A stretch of 64,000 nt of DNA from Nitrosomonas sp. (lineage in GTDB: Bacteria; Pseudomonadota; Gammaproteobacteria; Burkholderiales; Nitrosomonadaceae). The translations under genes and the position numbers were made by a program. This document shows, one piece after another, positions 9,998-18,898 of the stretch; positions within the stretch are counted from its first letter, which is position 1; every line of letters starts with the position of its first letter. Location: assembly GCF_019635155.1 (NCBI RefSeq), contig NZ_JAHBZY010000005.1:88023-152022 (forward strand), written 5' to 3'. The notes beneath the pieces are model-generated. The model had not been told where the DNA came from and searched no databases. It was given only the letters and a program-made list of their open reading frames with translations.

Positions 9998-10001
9998 TCG
10001 C

Positions 10002-10547
10002 TTATTGATGCAGCGCTTGTTCAATAGCGGTTACAACGCTTGGATCGAGAGGCTTGGTGTGCGGACTGAAGTGAGCAATGAGTTTGCCATCGCGGCCGAT
10101 CAAGTACTTCTGGAAATTCCAGGTCGGATAAGTGCCTGACAATTCAGCCAGTTGCACAAAAAAAGGATGTGCATGTTCTTTCTTCACCTGGGTTTTTTCA
10201 AACATCGGGAATTTGACATCGTAAGTAAGATGACAAAAATCACGAATTTCCTCTTCCGTGCCGGGTTCCTGACCCATAAAATCATTGGACGGAAAACCGA
10301 GTACTATCAATCCATGCTGCTGATATTTCTCATAGAGTTGCTCCAATCCTTCATACTGCGGGGTGTATCCGCATTTACTGGCGGTGTTGACGACGAGCAA
10401 CACTTTACCACCGTAGCTCTCGCATAAATTGACATACTCGGTTCCTGCGAGTTTGCGGAAGTTCTGATCAAGCAACGAGCTATTGCAGGCGGCAGAGGCG
10501 GGGTTCATGATAAATAGCATAGTCAGAAAGAGCAAAGTACGCATCAT
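10002..10547 (-). CDS. Periplasmic glutathione peroxidase-family thiol peroxidase
   Basis: The protein is 181 residues with an N-terminal signal peptide ending near ASAAC, so it is exported. The peroxidatic Cys59 lies in the conserved NTASKCGYTPQY motif. GFPSNDFMGQEPG keeps the Gln loop and PTWNFQKYLI provides the Trp-Asn pair, giving the Cys-Gln-Trp-Asn catalytic set. It would reduce hydrogen or lipid peroxides at the expense of a thiol reductant; many bacterial members use thioredoxin-like donors. Bacterial homologues are usually cytoplasmic, so the signal peptide is worth noting. The downstream HIRAN-like gene follows after four bases. Confidence 0.88.
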   Translation of the reverse strand: MMRTLLFLTMLFIMNPASAACNSSLLDQNFRKLAGTEYVNLCESYGGKVLLVVNTASKCGYTPQYEGLEQLYEKYQQHGLIVLGFPSNDFMGQEPGTEEEIRDFCHLTYDVKFPMFEKTQVKKEHAHPFFVQLAELSGTYPTWNFQKYLIGRDGKLIAHFSPHTKPLDPSVVTAIEQALHQ

Positions 10548-11131
10548 TGTCTCCTAAATTATTTCGGGGATAAAATTTCCAAAATGTAACCAACCGAACT
10601 CACGTAGCTGGGAAATGCTGTCTTTTTTATTTTAGCGTATTGCCGGATTGATCTCAGCTTTGAAGAAGCAGCCGGAATTGGAAGCTTCGCATCAATAGCG
10701 GCACGTTTTTTTAACTAATGTTAGCCAGTACGAAATTTCTTGATTTGTACGTTTATGGCCTTTAAATGCCCAATGGGTTAGAAACATGCAAAATCAGATT
10801 GTTGATTGCTGTATATTCTATAAGTTATCGGGTGTCTTGTTTGAGAATGTTGAAAAGCTTGGGAAATACAATGTATTCCGAAGCCGCAGCAATCGATGGA
10901 GATGATTGCTTATCGGCCTCCAAGAAAATAAATTTGATGATTACAGAGCCACTCACAACAAAATAAAAACTATATGTAACTCCGCATAGGAGATGGTTCT
11001 TGATATTTTTGCTAAGTATATGTCATGTCACAGTGATTCTGGTTCTTATTCTGAAAGATTGGCGCTGTTGTCATCGATTTTTATGACAATTGGATCCGTG
11101 GCGAATTTGATTATGTTCTAGGGAGAAGAAT
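10548..11131. other. Intergenic region between the peroxidase and the sensor kinase, with an inverted repeat
   Basis: This divergent region of about 580 bp shows no convincing gene. A 66-codon frame at 10766-10966 has no family features or good ribosome site. A perfect 7-bp inverted repeat TTGTCAT/ATGACAA at 11068-11074 and 11083-11089, with an 8-base spacer, lies about 43 bp before the sensor kinase start and could be an operator, perhaps for autoregulation. A GGGAG ribosome site at 11121 precedes the GTG start of the kinase. Confidence 0.4.
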
Positions 11132-13243
11132 GTGTTTCTGACTACAGATGATCGCAAAATCAGCATTATTGGTGCGTTGTTGTTATTAGGATTGACCCTG
11201 ACGACAGGGATTACCGTTTATGATGCGATGCGCCAGCAAATTGAAACTGTCTTAGGCAGAGGGTTAACCGGGGTATTGGAAGGCAAAGCATTATTATTTG
11301 AGACGAGGATAGAAAAAGGTATTGAAGATACTCGCGCATTATCCTTGCGGCCGTTTATCGTTCAGTTTATGGTGGAATTAAATGAGGACATTGAGAACGA
11401 AACTGCACGCAACAATCTTACCCGTAACGTAAATTCCCTTGCTCAAATAGGTTTTAGTGCTGCGGTGATTTATGACCGGAATAATAATGTGCTGTCTCAA
11501 GTCGGAACCTTTAGCTCTTCCGAAAATCCTGTGATCCCTTTGGATGGTGAAAGGAATGTGAAGCTTATCTGGGACAATACTTTCATTTTACAAACAACCG
11601 TCAATGTGTTTTATCAAGGCCATAAGATTGGGAAAATTTCAACCGAAGTGAAGTTGCCGAATCTGACCAGAAGCTTTATGGATATCAGATCCGCGGGCAG
11701 TAGTGCGGAATTATTGATTTGCGCTAAATTACCACACAGTTACCCGGCGCTTGCTTGCCTTATCAGAGATTCCAGTGCAGTCCGCTTTTCTCACATCAGT
11801 ATGAGTTCAGACAGAAATGAAATTTCTCCAAAAGAGCTGGCGCTCTCGGGTAAAAGCGGTGTCGTATCGGCTCTTGATTATCGTAATATTCCAGTAATTG
11901 AAGCTTTTACGTCATTACCTACATTGGGATTGTTAATGACATTGAAGTTGAATCAGGAAGAATTGTTTATGCCGGTTAATGATAGATTGAAAGACATCAT
12001 TCTTTATCTGGTAGCCATGATTTTTGCTGAAATTTTGTTATTGAACTGGTTTATCAGGAAACTTATCAGCTCGGAAAAAGAAGCAAGACAGACAAAAATT
12101 AAAGCTGAAGAGTATTCCACGGAACTAGCCAAGAAGGAAAAGGAATTACGAGAAAGACTAAAGGAAATGACGTGTCTTTATGAGATACGGCGGGCGATGG
12201 AATTGGAGGGATCCATTGATGGCGTGTGCCAGAAAATCCTTAAGTACTTGGATGCGGCCTTGCAGTCTCCGGATACGAGTGCAAGTGAGATTGTGATTAA
12301 TGATAAGCGGTATGTTTCTTCAGATAATAATAAAAAGCGACTGATTGAAGCGGATTCTTCCAATATTATTGAGATCTTCAAGCCTGCTAGATTATCCGAA
12401 AGAAAAGTGATATTTAATTCTTTCGTTCAGTCAGATATTTACATTGATCATGAAAATAAGGGATATATACGGGTTTACTATGAGCAGGATGTGCCGGATT
12501 CTCGTATTGAAGAGCAAAAACTTATTGATGCAATCGCAAGTGATTTGGAAAGCTGGATTGAATTCAGGAGATTGGAAGAGGCTTTGGTGTCAATGGCCGA
12601 AGGTCAGGTGCATAAAATTGGGCAAGAGTTGCATGATAATATCGGTCAGCAAATTGCTGCAGTGGCATTTCAAGCCGGCGCATTGGAGCTGCAAGCCAGC
12701 GACGTCAATATTCCGCGTACCCAACTTACCGAATTGGCGGCTTCTATCGTGCAACAAACACAAGACCTTGTTATAAACATTAAACAGCTTTCAAAAGTTT
12801 TATTACCGTTCGAGCTGGAAGCTAATGGATTGATCACCGCCCTTCAAACACTCGCAACCAGGGTCAGTGCAACTTATAATATTAATTGCCAATTCGAAAA
12901 TGATCTTGGCGAGGAAGATCTGGGCAGCATGATCGCTTTAAGTTTGTATAGAGTTGCTCAGGAAGCGGTTAACAATGCCATTTCACACGGTAAGGCAAAA
13001 TATATTCTAATTTCCCTTGGAACCAGCGAAGTGGAGAAAAAGATGATACATCTTATGATTCGTGACGATGGTTACGGATTTGATGAATCCCATATAAAAA
13101 ACAATTTTTTCTCCGGTATGGGAATAAAAATCATGCATTACCGTGCAAAACAATTGAACGGGAAACTGACTATCCTTAAGCGAAACGAAAGTGGTATCGA
13201 AGTGCACTTTATGGTGCCGCTGGATCAGGGTGAAAATGCATAA
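11132..13243 (+). CDS. NarL-type membrane sensor histidine kinase
   Basis: The 703-residue kinase starts at GTG 11132 behind GGGAG. A transmembrane helix (about 10-29) and a second one (about 287-308) enclose a periplasmic domain of about 255 residues with Cache-like character. A coiled coil (about 312-345) leads to a GAF-like region (about 348-480). The dimerisation/phosphoacceptor block of the HisKA_3 type has GQELHDNIGQQ with His501. The ATPase domain follows with EAVNNAISHG and DDGYGF. The kinase phosphorylates a LuxR-type regulator, encoded immediately downstream with overlapping codons. The signal is unknown. No transport or respiration gene is in the same operon. Confidence 0.9.
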   Translation: MFLTTDDRKISIIGALLLLGLTLTTGITVYDAMRQQIETVLGRGLTGVLEGKALLFETRIEKGIEDTRALSLRPFIVQFMVELNEDIENETARNNLTRNVNSLAQIGFSAAVIYDRNNNVLSQVGTFSSSENPVIPLDGERNVKLIWDNTFILQTTVNVFYQGHKIGKISTEVKLPNLTRSFMDIRSAGSSAELLICAKLPHSYPALACLIRDSSAVRFSHISMSSDRNEISPKELALSGKSGVVSALDYRNIPVIEAFTSLPTLGLLMTLKLNQEELFMPVNDRLKDIILYLVAMIFAEILLLNWFIRKLISSEKEARQTKIKAEEYSTELAKKEKELRERLKEMTCLYEIRRAMELEGSIDGVCQKILKYLDAALQSPDTSASEIVINDKRYVSSDNNKKRLIEADSSNIIEIFKPARLSERKVIFNSFVQSDIYIDHENKGYIRVYYEQDVPDSRIEEQKLIDAIASDLESWIEFRRLEEALVSMAEGQVHKIGQELHDNIGQQIAAVAFQAGALELQASDVNIPRTQLTELAASIVQQTQDLVINIKQLSKVLLPFELEANGLITALQTLATRVSATYNINCQFENDLGEEDLGSMIALSLYRVAQEAVNNAISHGKAKYILISLGTSEVEKKMIHLMIRDDGYGFDESHIKNNFFSGMGIKIMHYRAKQLNGKLTILKRNESGIEVHFMVPLDQGENA

Positions 13244-13886
13244 ATCAAAAGTGATGATCGTTGATGATCATGCCATGATCAGGCATGGCATAGCGATGTT
13301 GATTAACATGGAAGCGGATATGGAGGTTTCTTGTGAAGCCGGAGATGGCCCGGAAGCGATCGAAGTTCTTCAGAAGAATGCTCCGATTGATATTTTGTTA
13401 TTGGATGTCTCACTCAAGACAGTATCCGGACTGGAGATAATCAAAACTATCCGCTCGATGTATCCGTCATTGCCCGTATTATTTATTTCTATGCACGATG
13501 AATCGGTGTATGCGGAGCGAGCCTTGAGATCCGGCGCTCGTGGGTATGTCATGAAACAAGAACCCAGAAATATATTGATTGCTGCAATTCGTGAAGTATT
13601 GGAAGGCAATATTTTCATAAGTAAAAGCATTCAGGATCAAGTATTGAAGCGTATTGCAACGAGAGGTTACGATCAGGAAGCGACAGTCAGTGCACTGACT
13701 CCGAGTGAATTTGAGATCTTTCACTTAATAGGACTGGGTTATAACACCCATGAAATTTCGAATCTTCTTTCTCGCAGCATGAAAACGATAGAAACGCATC
13801 GGTTCAATATCCGCACAAAATTAAAGCTGAAAGATACAGGGGATCTGATACGCTACGCGACCAAATGGTTTACTGATCAGAAGTAA
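13236..13886 (+). CDS. NarL/LuxR-family response regulator
   Basis: The start at ATG 13236 overlaps the kinase stop by 8 bp, so the two are translationally coupled; the upstream in-frame start at 13191 would lie inside the kinase. The 216-residue protein has a receiver domain with acidic pair VDDH, phosphoacceptor Asp57 in LLLDVS and the Lys of MKQEPR. A C-terminal LuxR helix-turn-helix has LTPSEFEIFHLIGLGYNTHEIS and MKTIETHRFNIRTKL. It is a cytoplasmic transcription factor. Its targets are unknown, but inverted repeats upstream of the nearby SulP transporter gene are candidates. Confidence 0.93.
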   Translation: MHKSKVMIVDDHAMIRHGIAMLINMEADMEVSCEAGDGPEAIEVLQKNAPIDILLLDVSLKTVSGLEIIKTIRSMYPSLPVLFISMHDESVYAERALRSGARGYVMKQEPRNILIAAIREVLEGNIFISKSIQDQVLKRIATRGYDQEATVSALTPSEFEIFHLIGLGYNTHEISNLLSRSMKTIETHRFNIRTKLKLKDTGDLIRYATKWFTDQK

Positions 13887-13896
13887 ATAAAAAGGA

Positions 13897-13940
13897 CCTA
13901 ACTAGCATGAAAAAATATACGGGGTATTCTGCTAGTTAGG
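13897..13940 (+). other. Perfect 11-bp inverted repeat with 22-base loop after the response regulator
   Basis: Arms CCTAACTAGCA (13897-13907) and TGCTAGTTAGG (13930-13940) are exact complements. The element begins 10 bp after the regulator stop. There is no T-run, so it is not a standard terminator by itself; it may stabilise the 3' end, act as a regulator site, or form a structure with the terminator that follows. Confidence 0.45.
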
Positions 13941-14006
13941 GGCATCTGCCATAAAAGAGTGTAGAAAGAGAATAAAACAATAGAAGAGATGACTCTCTGG
14001 GTTCGG

Positions 14007-14049
14007 CAATCGGCCAGCATGCGGTTAGCCACTGCCAGCCGATTGTTTT
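14007..14049 (+). terminator. Rho-independent terminator of the two-component operon
   Basis: CAATCGGC (14007-14014) pairs with GCCGATTG (14038-14045), followed by TTTTA. It lies between the plus-strand regulator operon and the convergent minus-strand gene ending at 14059. Confidence 0.6.
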
Positions 14050-14058
14050 AATGCATGT

Positions 14059-14289
14059 TTATATCTTGCCAGAGGATTTTAGTTTAAACGGCAAGAGACG
14101 ATAGGGAGATTTTGATGGATAAAGAATAGCTAAAAGCAAATAGATAATAAATAAAGCGATCCCGATCCACGCATCATCACTCAATGTAAAACTGCTGCTA
14201 AATTGAGCGCTCTTGGTATTGATATATAACGCTAGAAAAGTTACTAGCATTGACATCATAGAATAAATAAAAACTTTGGTTGTTGTCAT
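14059..14289 (-). CDS. Small two-helix membrane protein
   Basis: The 76-residue protein has two hydrophobic helices (about 5-23 and 40-60) and a basic C terminus. No family was recognised. It lies 28 bp downstream of the universal stress protein gene, in the same direction, with a GGAGAA ribosome site before its ATG, so it is likely the last gene of the SulP operon. Confidence 0.55.
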   Translation of the reverse strand: MTTTKVFIYSMMSMLVTFLALYINTKSAQFSSSFTLSDDAWIGIALFIIYLLLAILYPSKSPYRLLPFKLKSSGKI

Positions 14290-14317
14290 AACAGTTCTCC
14301 TAAAAAATAATTTATAA

Positions 14318-14722
14318 CTAATTGATTCTAACTAACATTATTGAGCAATCAACTTTTCTTACCAACTCTTCCGCTACGGAGCCGGAAAAGAATCGATCGA
14401 GCCCCTTACGGTTTGAAGTGCCCACGACCAGCAGATCAGCCTTCCAATCCGTGGCTGATTCGGCGATTGCTAAGCTGATTCCATTCAAGCCGTATTGCTC
14501 ATCCGCAATAAGAAGTTTTGTTTCGATGGAAATATCGTTGATATTGACTCTGGCTTTTTCCAACACTTTGCGGCCTGTTTCCTGACTGGATGAGTCATCG
14601 CTGCTGATGCAATGCGCAATGCATAGTGAACTATTAAAAATCTGAGCCATCTTGATGGCGACTGCCAGAGCTTGCTTGGAGAATTCGCTCTCATCGATCG
14701 CGATATAAACTTTTTTGTACAT
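14318..14722 (-). CDS. Universal stress protein, UspA family
   Basis: The 134-residue protein is a single Usp domain. The N-terminal strand YKKVYIAIDES carries the conserved Asp, and the C-terminal LLVVGTSNRKGLDRFFSGSVAEELV matches the nucleotide-binding loop. The second Gly of the classical G-2x-G-9x-G pattern is Asn here, so ATP binding may be altered. It lies about 84 bp downstream of the SulP transporter gene and probably shares its transcript. SulP-Usp pairs occur in other bacteria, where the Usp is thought to tune transport; that role is inferred here. Confidence 0.85.
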   Translation of the reverse strand: MYKKVYIAIDESEFSKQALAVAIKMAQIFNSSLCIAHCISSDDSSSQETGRKVLEKARVNINDISIETKLLIADEQYGLNGISLAIAESATDWKADLLVVGTSNRKGLDRFFSGSVAEELVRKVDCSIMLVRIN

Positions 14723-14806
14723 AGATTATTTTCGTGTCAAATGGTATTTGTCTTCTTCGTGGCAGCAACTAACTTGGTTGCTGCCACTACTGATTCCAAA
14801 CTAGAT

Positions 14807-16150
14807 TTAATTTAAGTTTGAGCTATCGTTGTTTCTGAGGCTGTTGAAATATCTTTTGACGACATCTTTTCCTGGCACTTGGTCATGATTTGTGTAAACC
14901 AAATAGTGAATCGCGCCATGGATAATCATTGCCGCCAGAAGCCCTTCAAAAATTCCTACTTTGAAGACTAGTCCGGCTGTTACAACTGCCAGGATTAATG
15001 CGTATGTTCCATAGTGGGTAACGTGCATCAGCCCGGCGATCATTTTGTAACCGGTGAAGAGCATGATTGCAGCCAATGCAAATTTAGGAAGAAAATCGAG
15101 ATACTGCACGTTGAAAGTAAAGAAGCACACCACAGAACCAACGATCAACACCGAGAACTTGGTCATTGCGCCGGCGAGTTTGTTGGTTGTGCTTTTGGCA
15201 AGCCCATCCAAATTTGTCATGCCATGGAAGAAACTGGACCCGAGGTTGGCAACCCAGATAGCCAGCAAGCTATTGTTGCTATCGGTTTTACGCTTCAGCG
15301 GATCGATTTTTTCAATTGCAGCGTTACTCATGACTTGCTCAATTACATCGACTATTGCCAGCATTGCGCAAAAGAGGATCATGTAAGCAAGCATCATGAT
15401 CGTGGTATCTTCCGCCGGTAAAGGTAATTTGAAATGAAGGTCGACATCTTCAACGGTGATCATCGGAACACTGACGAATTGCGCCAGAATTACGCCGCCT
15501 AAGATGAGGGCGAAATAGGGAACCGCGGGTTGCTTGTCTTTAAATTTGGAGAAGAGATAGAGAAAGAGCGCAATTCCTGCAGCCGAGATTGCTATCATCT
15601 GCACGCGAGCCTCGTTCCAGAAAGTTTCGGTAACCATTGCTTCCGGGATTTCGTAGGTGAATTCGAAAAATTTCATGAAAATTTTTAAACCCACCCCGGC
15701 GAGTAAACCTTCAACCAGATAAACCGGTACGGCCACCAGCAAATATCGTTGCCAGTTGAATTTCCAGATGATCGCTTGCATGATTGCGGTCATGAAAATG
15801 CAAAATGCCATATTTTCCCAGCCGAAAGAAGCGACACCGAGTGCTAAAACCGGCGCCAGGCCTGCAGCAATTCCGGGTGATCCAATAAAGTTGCCCGGTC
15901 TGAACCAAGCAAATAACCATCCAATCAATGACGCAAAGGCTACGGTCGCGAGACCTACTTTGATTGGATAATCGGACATGATCGCTATCCCGATTGATAA
16001 TGGAATAGCCATTGCGCCTGTTATTAAGCCGGCCGCAGTATCACGGAAAAAGTACTGCGCCTGGAAGGCAGCCGATCCGTACTGCTTCATGTCTATTTTC
16101 TTAAGTGCTTCACTTTTTTCTGATAATTCACTTTCTATATGCGTTGCCAT
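14807..16150 (-). CDS. SulP/SLC26-family anion transporter without STAS domain
   Basis: The 447-residue membrane protein has about 10-12 hydrophobic segments. The N-terminal FFRDTAAGLITGAMAIPLSIGIAI matches the SulP signature region, and GNFIGSPGIAAGLAPVLALG is the conserved substrate-site helix. The protein ends soon after the last helix, so the usual C-terminal STAS regulatory domain is missing. Family members move sulfate, bicarbonate or related anions. For a chemolithoautotroph, bicarbonate is plausible, but sulfate cannot be excluded. It is first in a probable operon with a universal stress protein and a small membrane protein. Confidence 0.8.
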   Translation of the reverse strand: MATHIESELSEKSEALKKIDMKQYGSAAFQAQYFFRDTAAGLITGAMAIPLSIGIAIMSDYPIKVGLATVAFASLIGWLFAWFRPGNFIGSPGIAAGLAPVLALGVASFGWENMAFCIFMTAIMQAIIWKFNWQRYLLVAVPVYLVEGLLAGVGLKIFMKFFEFTYEIPEAMVTETFWNEARVQMIAISAAGIALFLYLFSKFKDKQPAVPYFALILGGVILAQFVSVPMITVEDVDLHFKLPLPAEDTTIMMLAYMILFCAMLAIVDVIEQVMSNAAIEKIDPLKRKTDSNNSLLAIWVANLGSSFFHGMTNLDGLAKSTTNKLAGAMTKFSVLIVGSVVCFFTFNVQYLDFLPKFALAAIMLFTGYKMIAGLMHVTHYGTYALILAVVTAGLVFKVGIFEGLLAAMIIHGAIHYLVYTNHDQVPGKDVVKRYFNSLRNNDSSNLN

Positions 16151-16386
16151 AGTTTTATTTCCTTTAATGATATTCTGCTAAGAGCCACGTTAAATCCGAA
16201 TAAATTCAACCCCTGTGTGCTTTTTCTTTAGGAGTTTTTTTATCAATTAATTTCTCATTTATTTAATGAAATCAATCGATAAGAAAATTCTTAAAGTTTG
16301 AGAATCATGCTATTGCAAGACGATGAAATGGTAGCGCTACGTGTGAGCCGCTGTATATTGGGAGAAGTATTAATTTAAGTAGGGGT

Positions 16387-16428
16387 ATTGCTTAGACAAT
16401 ACGCAACTTTTACTTAGATCGTCTAAGT
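16387..16428. promoter_or_regulatory. Inverted repeats upstream of the SulP operon (in the 16151-16557 gap)
   Basis: The 407-bp gap upstream of the SulP gene has no gene. It contains TATTG-CTTAGA-CAATA and, 10 bases on, the perfect 7-3-7 palindrome ACTTAGA-TCG-TCTAAGT (16412-16428). CTTAGA recurs in both. The TACTTAG half-site is close to the TACYNMT heptamer bound by NarL-family regulators, so the LuxR-type regulator at 13236 is a candidate binder. This is inference. Confidence 0.4.
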
Positions 16429-16557
16429 GTTTGTATTAGATTGGTGGGATGATGAATCGGGTGAAAAATAGAATTCTATCTATGAAAACAAGCTCCTATT
16501 ACTATTTTCTGCAAGATGGCTCTTTAAAGCGGTATTCCAATATATTTTGAAGAACAC

Positions 16558-16806
16558 TCATTTTTTGGAGGATTCTTCTTCCCTATCGGAGGTTTTTTTC
16601 TCCTGAGAGTCTACCGATCTGAAAAACAGGGTTTTGATGAGGTAACTTAAATAGAGAATGACGATAAGATCCGATAAGGCAACGCGTGTATTTGGCATTA
16701 CGACACCAGCGACCAGAAAAATGCTGGTAACCATTACGATCAATAGATACATATTGCTGCCGGGTGCCGTATACATATAGTTTCTTTGATAATCATAAAG
16801 AATCAT
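16558..16806 (-). CDS. Small two-helix membrane protein with acidic tail
   Basis: The 82-residue protein has hydrophobic helices at about 20-37 and 44-63 and a charged tail rich in Glu, Lys and Ser. No family was recognised. It stands alone: about 90 bp separate it from the end of the diguanylate cyclase gene, which converges from the same strand upstream. Confidence 0.5.
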   Translation of the reverse strand: MILYDYQRNYMYTAPGSNMYLLIVMVTSIFLVAGVVMPNTRVALSDLIVILYLSYLIKTLFFRSVDSQEKKTSDREEESSKK

Positions 16807-16893
16807 AATTCCAGGTTTAATTATAGCATGTTATTCACAGAAAAATCACATTTAATTCACAAAAAAATCACATTTTGCTTCTGATCGATATTT

Positions 16894-18474
16894 TTAAGAC
16901 ATTAACAACAACTTTTTCACAGGTTTTTTTCTTTGTTTTTTCATTTGATACATTGCGGTATCCGCATGAACCATCAACGTACTCAAATCACTGCCATCCC
17001 TGGGATATAAAGCGGAACCAATGCTTGCGCCGACCGGAACCGGCAGGCCATCGCCCAATACAATTTCAGTAGTTAATTGTTGTTGCAGCTTACTTTTAAC
17101 CAACTCGCTTTCATCGTTGCCGCCCTCTTTAATAGGGAACGCAATAACAAATTCATCCCCGCCCAGGCGGATCAAGATATCTTCCTTGCGGATGATCGAT
17201 TGCATGCGCCGCGATATTTCGATCAATACTTTGTCGCCGGCGTCGTGACCATAATTATCATTGATAATTTTAAAGCCATCCAGATCAATCAGCATCAATA
17301 AGATTTGGCTGTTTGTACGATTGGCATTGATCAGCATATTATTCAATCGCTGTTCGCCAGCACGACGATTTAATAACTGCGTTAATGCATCATGTTGTGA
17401 TTCGAATAGAATCCGCTCCATTTCAAATGTTCGCTCAGTGATGTCAATCACTAAGCCTTCTATCAGATTGTCGCCTTCATCATTTTTTACAATCGAAAAT
17501 AAACAGTGCAACCAACACTCTCCGCCAGTGGTGAGTGCGTTCAATCGCAAATCGCACGCCGCTTGTTTTCCGGTTCTCAAAACTTCTGTCAATAAATCTT
17601 GCACAACGGTGGAATCGTAAAATAAATCGGGGAAATAAATATTTAGTTTATCTGCCCGCCTTTCTTCCAGTGCAATGCCGGCGATATCCTTGAATGCCTG
17701 ATTCACTGAATTTAAGTAGAAATGGTGATTCAGAAGAAAGATACCCGCACTCGCTCGTTCAAAAATTAAGCGAAAATGTTTCTCGAGATTCTCCATCCGA
17801 TTGCGTAGATACTGCTCTTGTTTGATCGTTTGCCGGGCTGATTCAAGCAGCTTGTTGATGTCATTTACCAAATTACCGATTTCATCTTCCTCATGTCCTT
17901 TGGGGCAACGCAAGTTATTGTCGTCACCGGGTACGATACGGTGCAGGCTTGCCGCGATCGACTGTATCGGATAAGTTAATACCCGCAACATCAGGATCAG
18001 AACCAAAATCGCGATGACCACGACTTGAATAACTAGAACAAACATCTGTTCAAGCGCCGATTTCAACACGCGCGAATTCAACAAGTCTTCATTAAGTTGT
18101 ATTTTTATTTCACCTGTTTGTTCAAAAGCGGTAAAAGGCGCGAAAAGCGGAAAACTCAATACTTCAGTATCGGCGTCGCTCCATGACGATGTGATGATTA
18201 AACCGTTTCCGCTGGATAACATTACGCCGGAAACGATGTCATTTCCGGATAAACTTTCTACGACTTCTTCGGCAAGATCCGTGCTATCCAGATAAGCGGC
18301 GATCTCGGCATTGCGTTGAACGGTCGAGAACAATTGTTCGAGTGCTTTTTTCATTGCTTCGGATTCGGCGGATTGCGTGCGAGTATAGGAAATGGCGGAT
18401 GCCATGACGGCGAAGACAATGGCACCCAATGTAACGATGCGGGAAACGCGAAGATGAAGTTTATTGCTGCGCAT
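16894..18474 (-). CDS. Membrane diguanylate cyclase with HAMP and PAS domains
   Basis: The 526-residue protein has an N-terminal helix (about 12-30), an extracytoplasmic segment, a second helix (about 143-165), a HAMP-like linker, a PAS domain (about 228-350) and a GGDEF domain (about 360-510). The active site reads RLGGDEFVIAF. The inhibitory RxxD site (RKED) is present five residues before GGDEF, so product inhibition is expected. It makes cyclic di-GMP at the inner membrane. The start overlaps the PstS-like gene by 14 bp. The operon order barrel / PstS-like / cyclase suggests that a periplasmic ligand-binding protein feeds the sensory half. Confidence 0.92.
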   Translation of the reverse strand: MRSNKLHLRVSRIVTLGAIVFAVMASAISYTRTQSAESEAMKKALEQLFSTVQRNAEIAAYLDSTDLAEEVVESLSGNDIVSGVMLSSGNGLIITSSWSDADTEVLSFPLFAPFTAFEQTGEIKIQLNEDLLNSRVLKSALEQMFVLVIQVVVIAILVLILMLRVLTYPIQSIAASLHRIVPGDDNNLRCPKGHEEDEIGNLVNDINKLLESARQTIKQEQYLRNRMENLEKHFRLIFERASAGIFLLNHHFYLNSVNQAFKDIAGIALEERRADKLNIYFPDLFYDSTVVQDLLTEVLRTGKQAACDLRLNALTTGGECWLHCLFSIVKNDEGDNLIEGLVIDITERTFEMERILFESQHDALTQLLNRRAGEQRLNNMLINANRTNSQILLMLIDLDGFKIINDNYGHDAGDKVLIEISRRMQSIIRKEDILIRLGGDEFVIAFPIKEGGNDESELVKSKLQQQLTTEIVLGDGLPVPVGASIGSALYPRDGSDLSTLMVHADTAMYQMKKQRKKPVKKLLLMS

Positions 18475-18898
18475 GGGTTATGATTTTAAAGACAACACTG
18501 ACGCGATCATTCAAATTCCTTTCATCGATGTATCCGATGACGTTCGGATCTTTCTCAACAATATCTACGATGCTCATATTATCAGTTACTTGTCTTGGTG
18601 GGGAAGCGCGACCGGTGAACAAAAGCCTGGCCCAATAAGCATTAATAAAAGCAACCGGTCTTCCTGTTAAGTGTTGATAGAAACTGGCTCTGAGTTCAGA
18701 ATCTTGCGGTTGATCGTAAGGAACGATTCGATTGGTATCTTCAACGGCATGGATGCGCCCCATATAAATATCAATAATCTGCTGTTGCGTTAAATTTTTC
18801 AGCCGACTCGATGGATGCACTACAACCACAATATCCGCTTGGGCCTGGACGGATATCAGCAACATCAATACGATCATGGCAATCAGATATTTCATCAT
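18461..18898 (-). CDS. PstS-like periplasmic substrate-binding protein (short)
   Basis: The 145-residue protein has a signal peptide ending near AQA. It resembles the short phosphate-ABC-type binding proteins: VVHPSSRLKNLTQQQIIDIYMG is the typical first lobe, and later PNVIGYIDE matches the closing segment. It is about half the length of a full PstS and no ABC transporter genes are nearby. It is nested between an outer-membrane barrel and a membrane cyclase with overlaps on both sides (4 and 14 bp). A sensory role, presenting an anion to the cyclase, is more likely than bulk transport; this is inference from context. Confidence 0.75.
   Translation of the reverse strand: MMKYLIAMIVLMLLISVQAQADIVVVVHPSSRLKNLTQQQIIDIYMGRIHAVEDTNRIVPYDQPQDSELRASFYQHLTGRPVAFINAYWARLLFTGRASPPRQVTDNMSIVDIVEKDPNVIGYIDERNLNDRVSVVFKIITHAQQ

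Noticed and set aside
10766..10966. 66-codon open frame between the peroxidase and sensor kinase genes
   Set aside because: No ribosome site, no domain, and poor codon pattern; it is likely chance in an AT-rich spacer.
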